From the NCBI GenBank assembly GCA_934101115.1, contig CAKOPW010000020.1:1-19633 (forward strand): DNA of 19,633 nucleotides. The letters are read 5' to 3'. The notes beneath the pieces are model-generated. The model did not search any database. It was not told the origin of the DNA and worked only from the letters and a program-made list of their open reading frames with translations. Source of the DNA: an uncultured Bacilli bacterium (GTDB taxonomy: Bacteria; Bacillota_I; Bacilli_A; RF39; UBA660). Made by a program: the position numbers and the translations under genes. Shown here one piece after another: positions 7,384 through 13,843 of this stretch (its first letter is position 1; every line of letters begins with the position of its first letter).

Positions 7384-9210
7384 ATGGGAAAAATAATAGG
7401 AATTGACTTAGGAACAACAAATAGTTGCTGCGCTGTACTAGAAGGTGGCGTTCCAACTGTAATTGCAAATGCTGAAGGGGATAGAACAACTCCATCTGTA
7501 GTTGCATTTACTAAAAAAGGTGATGAGCTTGTAGGTATTCAAGCAAAAAGACAAGCAGTTACAAATGCTGATAATACAATTGCTTCTATAAAAAGACTTA
7601 TGGGAACAAGTAAAAAAGTAAAAGCTAATGGAAAAGAATACACTCCAGAAGAAATCAGTGCTAAAATTTTAGCTAAGATTAAAAAAGATGCTGAAGCTTA
7701 CTTAGGAGAACCTGTTACAAAAGCAGTTATTACAGTTCCAGCATACTTCAATGATGCTGAAAGACAAGCAACTAAAAATGCTGGTAAAATTGCTGGACTT
7801 GAAGTTGAAAGAATTGTAAACGAACCAACTGCAGCTGCATTAGCATATGGACTTGATAAACAAGATAAATTACAAACAATTCTTGTATACGATTTAGGTG
7901 GTGGAACATTCGATGTATCTATCCTTGAATTAGGTGATGGTGTTTATGAAGTTAAAGCAACAAGTGGTAATAATAGACTTGGTGGAGATGACTTCGATAA
8001 ACGCATAATGGATTACATTGTTGATGAAATCAAGAAGGAAACTGGTGCTGATGTTACTGGTGACCAAATGGCAATGCAAAGAATTAAAGACGAAGCTGAA
8101 AAAGCTAAAAAAGATCTTTCAAATGCTACAATGGCTACAATTTCACTTCCATTTATTGCACAAGTTAATGGTTCACCTGTTAACTATGAAGGCGAATTAT
8201 CTCGTGCTAAATTTGAAAGCTTAAATAAAGACTTATTTGATTCAACTCTAGATTCAGTAAGAAAAGCTTTAAAAGATGCTAAATTATCTGCATCTGATAT
8301 TGATCAAGTTGTATTAGTTGGTGGATCAACTCGTATACCTTATATTCAAGAACTTGTTAAAAAAGAATTAGGAAAAGAACCTAATAAGAGTGTTAACCCT
8401 GATGAAGTTGTTGCTATGGGTGCTGCAATTCAAGGTGGTGTATTAACTGGTGAAGTAGAAGACTTAGTACTTCTAGATGTAACTCCACTTTCACTTGGTA
8501 TTGAAACTCTTGGTGATGTTATGACTGTATTAATCCCAAGAAATACAACAATTCCAACAAGCAAGAGTCAAGTATTCTCAACTGCACAAGATAATCAACC
8601 AGCAGTAGATATTCATGTATTACAAGGTGAAAGACCAATGGCTGCTGATAACAAGACACTTGGAAGATTCCAATTAACTGATATACCTCCAGCAAGAAGA
8701 GGAATGCCTCAAATCGAAGTTACATTTGATATCGATGCTAATGGTATCGTTAATGTTAAAGCAAAAGATTTAGGAACTGGAAAAGAACAAAAAATCACAA
8801 TCACTTCTAATACTAACTTAAGCGATGAAGAAATTGATAAGATGATGAAAGAAGCAGAAGCTAATAAAGATGCTGATGAAAAGAGAAAAGCATTAGCTGA
8901 TGCTAAGAATGAAGCTGATCAAACTATATTTGCAGCTGAAGGTGCTGTTCGTGATTTAGGTGAAAAAGTTACTGAAGATGAAAAGAAAGAAATTGAAGAA
9001 TTAACAGCTGATTTAAGAAAAGCACTTGAAAGCGACAATGTTGATGACATTAAAGATAAAACAACTAAATTAAACGAAAAAGCTATGGCTTTAGCTGGAA
9101 GAGTTTATGAAGAAGCAGCTAAGAACGCTCAAAATGCTCAAAACGCTGAATCATCAAACAATGATCAAGCTGAAGATGTAACAAACGCTGAATTTGTTGA
9201 CAAAAATTAA
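7384..9210 (+). CDS. dnaK: Molecular chaperone DnaK (Hsp70)
   Basis: ATP-driven Hsp70 chaperone of the cytoplasm, working with GrpE and DnaJ. The 608-residue product shows the phosphate loops 'IGIDLGTTNSC' (~4-14) and 'VYDLGGGTFDVSIL', the 'VLVGGSTRIP' adenosine motif and the interdomain linker 'DLVLLDVTPLSLGIE'. The substrate-binding domain includes 'RGMPQIEVTFDIDANGI', followed by a helical lid. The 24-28-residue insertion of Gram-negative DnaK is absent near residue 80, as in Gram-positives. The tail is rich in Asn, Ala and Gln ('KNAQNAQNAESSNND'), ending 'EFVDKN', a variant of the usual acidic EEVD-like end. An AAAGGTGAT ribosome site precedes ATG 7384. Heat control is through the upstream CIRCE pair. 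Confidence 0.97.
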   Translation: MGKIIGIDLGTTNSCCAVLEGGVPTVIANAEGDRTTPSVVAFTKKGDELVGIQAKRQAVTNADNTIASIKRLMGTSKKVKANGKEYTPEEISAKILAKIKKDAEAYLGEPVTKAVITVPAYFNDAERQATKNAGKIAGLEVERIVNEPTAAALAYGLDKQDKLQTILVYDLGGGTFDVSILELGDGVYEVKATSGNNRLGGDDFDKRIMDYIVDEIKKETGADVTGDQMAMQRIKDEAEKAKKDLSNATMATISLPFIAQVNGSPVNYEGELSRAKFESLNKDLFDSTLDSVRKALKDAKLSASDIDQVVLVGGSTRIPYIQELVKKELGKEPNKSVNPDEVVAMGAAIQGGVLTGEVEDLVLLDVTPLSLGIETLGDVMTVLIPRNTTIPTSKSQVFSTAQDNQPAVDIHVLQGERPMAADNKTLGRFQLTDIPPARRGMPQIEVTFDIDANGIVNVKAKDLGTGKEQKITITSNTNLSDEEIDKMMKEAEANKDADEKRKALADAKNEADQTIFAAEGAVRDLGEKVTEDEKKEIEELTADLRKALESDNVDDIKDKTTKLNEKAMALAGRVYEEAAKNAQNAQNAESSNNDQAEDVTNAEFVDKN

Positions 9211-9228
9211 AATTGAAAAATAGGAGTT

Positions 9229-9256
9229 TAAAAGTTCTAGTCACCTAGAACTTTTA
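9229..9256. other. Perfect 12-bp hairpin between dnaK and pepF
   Basis: TAAAAGTTCTAG (9229-9240), loop TCAC, and CTAGAACTTTTA (9245-9256) form a perfect 12-bp stem in the 69-nt gap. There is no T-run after it on either strand, so it is not a standard terminator. It may stabilise or process the dnaK mRNA 3' end, or act as a partial attenuator so that pepF and dnaJ are made at lower level than dnaK. That role is inferred. Confidence 0.7.
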
Positions 9257-9279
9257 GACAATTTACAGGAGTGGATCAA

Positions 9280-11070
9280 GTGAAAAGTTATAATAGTAGA
9301 AAAGAAGTACCTGAAAAATATAAATGGGATTTATCCAATTTTGTTAAAGATGAAAAAGATTATCAAGATAAAATAGTTTTTGTTAAAGAAAATTTAAAGA
9401 AATTAAAGGACTTTGTAGGTTGTACTAAAGACAGTAAGAAATTACGTGAATATATGGAATTTGATACTGAATTAGGTGGATGCTTAGAAAGATTGGATGC
9501 TTATACATATCTTCTTCAAGATGAAGACTTAGCAAATGATGAAGCCAAAGAAAAAAGATTAAATGTACTTAATCTATTAACTGAATATGTATATGAGTCA
9601 AGTTTCTTTACACCAGAATTAATCGCTTTAAGTAAAGAAAAGTACGAATCTTTATTTAAAGATGAATCTTTGCTTAAATATAAAAGTTATTTGGATGAGA
9701 GCTATCGTTTTAAAGATCATTCTTTGACTGAAGATGAGGAAAGAGTTGGTTCTTTGTTAACAGGAAATCTTGGTACATATTCAAGCATTCAATCAACTAT
9801 TTTAAATAGTTGTAATGATTATGGTAAAGTAACTTTAGAAGATGGCACTGAAGAAACTCTTACTTTAACTAATTATCGTAAGTTAATGAAAAAAAGTGGA
9901 AGAGAAAAACGTAAAGAAATTTATTTACAATTTCACAGTGTTGTTAGAAGATATGCCCCAATTATTGCAATCGCTTTAAATGATTATGTAAAAGAGCATG
10001 TTGCTATTGCCAAAATATATCATTTTAATAGCTCATGGGAGAGAAAACTATTTTCTATAAAATTACCTGAAAAAGTCTTTGACACATTAACAAGTGTTGT
10101 TGAAGAACGTAAAGACCTTAATATAAAAGCTAAAAAATTAAGAGGGGAAGTTTTAGGTCTAGATAAATTGATGCCATGGGATAGTGTTCTTGATTTAGCT
10201 AAAGATACTAAAGAATATACGATTGAAGAAGCAAAAGAACTCTTATTTAAAGCATTAGCTCCTTTAGGAGAAGATTATTTAAATCATTTTAAACATATCT
10301 TTGATTCAAAAAGTATAGATTTCTGCCAATATAAAGGAAAAATTAATGGAGCCTACAGTGTATCAGCATTTAATGAACATGATGGTAAAATACTTATGAG
10401 TTTTAATGGAAATTTTACTAATGTATCAACGATTGCTCATGAGGGTGGACATAATGTAAACCATCAATATATAGCTGAAAACAATATTCCACTTTATTCT
10501 ACAAATAGTTCATTAACTGGTGAAGTTGCATCCTTAACAAATGAATTCATATTATCTTATTATATGTCTAACTTGGCTAACAAAGATGAGGCTTTAATGG
10601 GACTTTCTAATGCCATTGATATAATTGATGCCAATATTATAGGAGCTGTAGTTGAAGGAAACATTGAAAGAAAGATGTATGATATAGTTGAAAATGGTGG
10701 TTCTTTAACAGCAGCATTATTGGATGATTTAGTTGAAAAAGAAATATTAAATTTCAATAATAAAGAATCTTTAGATCATGAATATCAAAAAAATGGATGG
10801 TGTTTAAGAGGACATTTCTTTAGAAATTTCTATCTATATAGTTATTCTATATCAGCATCTGTTGCCTCATTCATAGCTAAAAATATTATTGAAGGAAATA
10901 AAGAAATATTGGATAAATATCTAGAATTCTTAAAACTTGGTTCAGATGTAAGTGTAGAAGATGCTTATAAAGTTTTAGGTGTGAATTTAGAGGATAAAAC
11001 TATTTATGAAGAAGCAATGGACTTCTATGATTCACTTTTAGATAAATTTAAAGAAGTAAAGGAGAGTTAA
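9280..11070 (+). CDS. pepF: Oligoendopeptidase F (M3 family zinc metallopeptidase)
   Basis: Cytoplasmic zinc peptidase of the M3B family that cuts short peptides. The 596-residue product, normal for the family (~600), contains the zinc motif HEGGH at 387-391 in 'STIAHEGGHNVNHQYI'. Glu 415 in 'LTGEVASLTNEF' is the likely third ligand. The N-terminal 'EVPEKYKWDLSNFVKDEKDY' and the C-terminal 'LEFLKLGSDVSVEDAYKVLGVNL' (here ~562-584) are typical of PepF. I take GTG 9280 as the start because AGGAG at 9267-9271 is 8 nt upstream; GTG 9271 lies in that site. It lies between dnaK and dnaJ and its stop is 1 nt before the dnaJ ATG, so it belongs to the heat-shock transcript. A peptide-clearing role during stress is inferred from that position. 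Confidence 0.93.
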   Translation: MKSYNSRKEVPEKYKWDLSNFVKDEKDYQDKIVFVKENLKKLKDFVGCTKDSKKLREYMEFDTELGGCLERLDAYTYLLQDEDLANDEAKEKRLNVLNLLTEYVYESSFFTPELIALSKEKYESLFKDESLLKYKSYLDESYRFKDHSLTEDEERVGSLLTGNLGTYSSIQSTILNSCNDYGKVTLEDGTEETLTLTNYRKLMKKSGREKRKEIYLQFHSVVRRYAPIIAIALNDYVKEHVAIAKIYHFNSSWERKLFSIKLPEKVFDTLTSVVEERKDLNIKAKKLRGEVLGLDKLMPWDSVLDLAKDTKEYTIEEAKELLFKALAPLGEDYLNHFKHIFDSKSIDFCQYKGKINGAYSVSAFNEHDGKILMSFNGNFTNVSTIAHEGGHNVNHQYIAENNIPLYSTNSSLTGEVASLTNEFILSYYMSNLANKDEALMGLSNAIDIIDANIIGAVVEGNIERKMYDIVENGGSLTAALLDDLVEKEILNFNNKESLDHEYQKNGWCLRGHFFRNFYLYSYSISASVASFIAKNIIEGNKEILDKYLEFLKLGSDVSVEDAYKVLGVNLEDKTIYEEAMDFYDSLLDKFKEVKES

Positions 11071-11071
11071 T

Positions 11072-12196
11072 ATGGCTGCAAGTAAAAGAGATTACTATGA
11101 GGTTTTAGGAGTGTCTAAAACAGCAACTGACGAAGAAATAAAACGTGCATTTAGAAAACTTGCTAAGCAATATCATCCAGATATAAATAAAGAACCTGGA
11201 GCCGAAGAAAAATTTAAAGAAATCGGTGAAGCTTACGCTGTTTTAAGCGATAAGCAAAAGAGAAGTCAATATGATCAATTTGGTCATGCTGCTTTTGATG
11301 GCACTGGTGGCGGAGCTTCTGGTTTTGGAGGCTTTGAAGGATTCTCTGGCTTTGATTTTGATGACTTTGATTTAGGAAGCATTTTTGAATCCATGATGGG
11401 TGGAGGAAGAAAAAGTCGTGGACCTCGTAAACAAAAAGGTGAAGATGTTGTAGTTAAAATGAGCTTAACATTTGATGAAGCTGTTTATGGATGTGATAAA
11501 ACATTTAAAGTTAACATCAATGATGCTTGTAAATCTTGTAATGGTTTAGGTGGCTCTGGTCAAACAACTTGTTCAACATGTAAAGGTCGCGGTAGAGTAG
11601 TATCTGAACAAAGAACGATGTTTGGTATTTTCCAAACTGAAACAACTTGTCCAAATTGTGGAGGAAATGGTTATACATTTAAAGAAAAATGTGCTGCCTG
11701 TTCTGGAAAAGGCTACAACAATATAAGCAAGACTTTCAACTTACATGTACCACGTGGAGTTGAAAATGGTGATACAATGCGTATGGCTGGAAAAGCTAGT
11801 GTTGGAGCAAATGGAGGACCAAACGGAGACATTTACATCGAGTTTAAAGTTGCTAATCATGAGATATTTACTCGTGAAGGAAGAGACGTATATGTAACTA
11901 TTCCATTAACAATAGCCGAAGCTACACTTGGATGTAAAAAAGAAATCCCAACAATACAAGGAACAATTATTTCTGAAATTCCTGCTGGCTGTCAAAATGG
12001 CGATAAGTTTAAATTTAGAGGAAAAGGTGTAGATGACGAAAAAACTGGCCGCAAAGGTGATATGTATGGAATAATTAAAGTAATAGTTCCAACAAAGCTT
12101 GATAGAGAGCAAAAGAAACTATTTAAATCTTTATCAGAAACGAAACTAGACACTGATGCTGAATTTAAAAAATATAATAAATATACAGAAGATTAA
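11072..12196 (+). CDS. dnaJ: Chaperone protein DnaJ (Hsp40)
   Basis: Co-chaperone that stimulates the DnaK ATPase and delivers unfolded proteins. The 374-residue product has the J-domain with HPD at 35-37 in 'AKQYHPDINKE' and a Gly/Phe-rich linker ('GGGASGFGGFEGFSGFDFDD', ~75-100). Four CxxCxGxG zinc repeats lie at ~153-215 (CKSCNGLG, CSTCKGRG, CPNCGGNG, CAACSGKG), followed by the C-terminal substrate domain. The family's usual length and order are intact. The ribosome site GGAGAG (11061-11066) lies within the end of pepF. It is the last gene of the operon, with a terminator overlapping its 3' end. Confidence 0.97.
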   Translation: MAASKRDYYEVLGVSKTATDEEIKRAFRKLAKQYHPDINKEPGAEEKFKEIGEAYAVLSDKQKRSQYDQFGHAAFDGTGGGASGFGGFEGFSGFDFDDFDLGSIFESMMGGGRKSRGPRKQKGEDVVVKMSLTFDEAVYGCDKTFKVNINDACKSCNGLGGSGQTTCSTCKGRGRVVSEQRTMFGIFQTETTCPNCGGNGYTFKEKCAACSGKGYNNISKTFNLHVPRGVENGDTMRMAGKASVGANGGPNGDIYIEFKVANHEIFTREGRDVYVTIPLTIAEATLGCKKEIPTIQGTIISEIPAGCQNGDKFKFRGKGVDDEKTGRKGDMYGIIKVIVPTKLDREQKKLFKSLSETKLDTDAEFKKYNKYTED

Positions 12197-12214
12197 CCAT
12201 TCTTCTGTTTTTTT
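12185..12214 (+). terminator. Rho-independent terminator after dnaJ
   Basis: ACAGAAGA (12185-12192), loop TTAACCAT, TCTTCTGT (12201-12208), then a T run to 12214. The left arm includes the last codons of dnaJ. It should end the heat-shock transcript. Confidence 0.85.
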
Positions 12215-12222
12215 GTTATAAT
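12193..12222 (+). promoter_or_regulatory. Likely promoter of the putative metallopeptidase gene
   Basis: A perfect -10 TATAAT lies at 12217-12222. A partial -35, TTAACC at 12193-12198, stands 18 nt upstream and falls exactly in the loop of the dnaJ terminator. The gene's ATG is 20 nt downstream of the -10. The -10 is convincing; the -35 is weak. Confidence 0.6.
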
Positions 12223-12242
12223 ATTAAACCAAGGTGAAATCT

Positions 12243-13118
12243 ATGAATTATATTGAGTATAAGAATAAACAAAAGAAAGAAGAAAGCAATAGGTTATTTA
12301 ATCAATCTAAAATTAAAGAAGCTTTTGTAAAAAGATTAAAGCAAAAAGAATTTTCAACAACTCTTTTTGAACTTAATTGTCATACTTTAGGTTTTATTAT
12401 TTGTAAAAATTTTCCTCATAATGAAGCTGCTTCATATGATTTAATTTCAAACGATATTTTTGTAAAGAAAAAGAATTATATTGACTATATATGGCATGAA
12501 TTATTACATGTTTCAAGTACACTAAGAACTGAAGACGTAATATACTCAGGCCTAAGTATATCAAATGGAAAAAAAGAAAAAATTGGAACTGGACTAAATG
12601 AAGGTGTAACAGTTTTTTTAGACGGAATGTTATTTAAGGGAATTACTAAAAATCATGACAAGTATAATCAAGCGTATCCAATAGAAAAGTTTTTATGCGG
12701 CATTTTATATGACATAATAGGAGAGTTTCTATTCAAATGTTACTTTGATGCAGACTTTGATACTTTTTATTCTTATTTAGTAAATTTCAATGGCTTTAAA
12801 AAGACTGATAATTTTCTCAAAGCATTTGATATAATTTATTTTGAAAGCCATTATACAACTGATAAAAAGCAACCGAATATAAAAAGTATAGTTGCTAGTT
12901 TCAATTATGTATGCTTTTATTTAGTTGAACTTTCCATAAAACATATGGTAAGAAATTATGAATTAGGTTACATAGATGAACAAATTTATAAAGAAGGCAT
13001 AAAAGGGTACTTAGACTACTATTCTGAAATCTATATAAAAGACGAAAATGATAGAAAATATGAATTAGATAAAGAAAAAATAGAAAAAATAATCAAAAAA
13101 AATATATCTAAATGTTAA
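12243..13118 (+). CDS. Putative cytoplasmic zinc metallopeptidase (HELLH...NEG)
   Basis: I do not recognise a named family. The 291-residue product has no signal peptide or membrane segment. It carries HELLH at 85-89 in 'YIDYIWHELLHVSS', the HExxH zinc-binding and catalytic motif. 'GLNEGVTVFLDG' at ~118-129 follows, whose Glu 120 stands where gluzincins (for example the 'NEG' of M1 aminopeptidases) place the third zinc ligand. A zinc peptidase is therefore likely, but the substrate is unknown. The rest is Lys-, Tyr- and Phe-rich without a known motif. ATG 12243 is chosen because AAGGTGA at 12231-12237 precedes it; GTG 12234 lies inside that site. It is monocistronic, and its stop overlaps the end of the convergent regulator gene by 11 bp. 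Confidence 0.75.
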   Translation: MNYIEYKNKQKKEESNRLFNQSKIKEAFVKRLKQKEFSTTLFELNCHTLGFIICKNFPHNEAASYDLISNDIFVKKKNYIDYIWHELLHVSSTLRTEDVIYSGLSISNGKKEKIGTGLNEGVTVFLDGMLFKGITKNHDKYNQAYPIEKFLCGILYDIIGEFLFKCYFDADFDTFYSYLVNFNGFKKTDNFLKAFDIIYFESHYTTDKKQPNIKSIVASFNYVCFYLVELSIKHMVRNYELGYIDEQIYKEGIKGYLDYYSEIYIKDENDRKYELDKEKIEKIIKKNISKC

Positions 13119-13132
13119 GATATATCTTTTTT
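13094..13132. terminator. Bidirectional terminator between convergent genes
   Basis: An A run (13095-13101), ATATATCT (13102-13109), loop AAATGTTA, AGATATAT (13118-13125) and a T run (13127-13132). It reads as a terminator on both strands. The stop codons of both converging genes lie within the stem-loop. Confidence 0.75.
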
Positions 13133-13728
13133 CCTTTAGTTTCAATTATGCCATCTTCCTTTAAATTCTTTAATTCACGACTCATCGCACATCTATCAAC
13201 AGCTAGATAATTAGCAAAGTCAGTGTATGAAAATGGTAAGTAAATGATTTTTGAACCTGGGTTTCTGTTTATATTTATATATTCCAATATTTTATCTCTA
13301 ATAGATCTTTTAGTTAGTATTTGAATATGGTCGTTTTTCTCTTTAATTAGCTCGGTTGTAATTCTTAAAAGATTTTTTAAAAATTTTGTGACGTATGGTT
13401 TAAAATTATTGGATGAAAAAATCATATCATATTCAATGATTAATATTTTGCTATCTTCTTTAGCAATAATTGAACATTCGTTATCATCTAGATTATTAAG
13501 CGTCGTTCCAAATACATTCCCATCAGTTATTTCTTCAGATATAATAGAGTTTCCATCATAATCTGTTTTTACTATTTGAATTAATCCTTCTAAAACAATT
13601 CCAATAATATTAACTTTTACTGATGATAAAACCATTTGATTTTTTTTATAATTTAAGGTTGATGCCTCGAACTCTTTTAGTATTAGATTTTTTTCAATGT
13701 CATTAATTTTGTCAAACAATTTTTCCAT
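13108..13728 (-). CDS. Crp/Fnr-family transcriptional regulator
   Basis: A 206-residue regulator with an N-terminal cyclic-nucleotide-binding-like beta-roll ('NIIGIVLEGLIQIVKTDYDGNS', about residues 40-61; 'DGNVFGTTL') and a long dimerisation helix. A C-terminal Crp-type winged helix follows: 'SYTDFANYLAVDRCAMSREL' then 'NLKEDGIIETKGKKIYL'. The Cys cluster that holds the iron-sulfur centre in FNR is absent; only two Cys are visible, one near the middle and one in the recognition helix. It is therefore not a classical FNR oxygen sensor, and the effector is unknown. GAGGTGT stands just before the ATG at 13728. It is divergent from nrdD, and a perfect palindrome lies over its own promoter, so I infer that it regulates both itself and the nrd genes. 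Confidence 0.85.
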   Translation of the reverse strand: MEKLFDKINDIEKNLILKEFEASTLNYKKNQMVLSSVKVNIIGIVLEGLIQIVKTDYDGNSIISEEITDGNVFGTTLNNLDDNECSIIAKEDSKILIIEYDMIFSSNNFKPYVTKFLKNLLRITTELIKEKNDHIQILTKRSIRDKILEYININRNPGSKIIYLPFSYTDFANYLAVDRCAMSRELKNLKEDGIIETKGKKIYLNI

Positions 13729-13747
13729 TTTACACCTCGATAGTAAA

Positions 13748-13776
13748 ATTTTATCAAAAATATAAAAATGTTGCAA
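13748..13776 (-). promoter_or_regulatory. Promoter of the Crp/Fnr-family regulator
   Basis: On the minus strand TTGCAA (13776-13771), a 17-nt spacer and TAAAAT (13753-13748) form a plausible sigma-A promoter. The -35 is half of the palindrome at 13769-13784, so a protein bound there would block it. Confidence 0.6.
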
Positions 13777-13784
13777 TTGCAACA
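13769..13784. promoter_or_regulatory. Perfect 16-bp palindrome, probable operator
   Basis: TGTTGCAATTGCAACA equals its own reverse complement. It lies in the divergent region between the regulator and nrdD. Two-fold symmetric sites of about this size are usual for Crp/Fnr dimers (compare TGTGA-N6-TCACA). Its centre is near -41.5 from the expected nrdD start and over the -35 of the regulator. Confidence 0.75.
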
Positions 13785-13803
13785 ATAATAAAATATCTTT
13801 TTG

Positions 13804-13812
13804 TGTTATATT
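13804..13812 (+). promoter_or_regulatory. Extended -10 promoter of nrdD-nrdG-dut
   Basis: TGTTATATT at 13804-13812 fits an extended -10 (TGnTATAAT with one change in the hexamer). No good -35 stands 17 nt upstream. Promoters lacking a -35 often depend on an activator, which here could be the dimer bound at the upstream palindrome. Confidence 0.5.
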
Positions 13813-13843
13813 TAGAACGTATTAAGGTGGAGGTAAAATTAAT

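Noticed and set aside
9197..9225. TTGACA at the end of dnaK as a -35 for a separate pepF promoter
   Set aside because: No acceptable -10 lies 16-18 nt downstream; the position holds ATAGGA.
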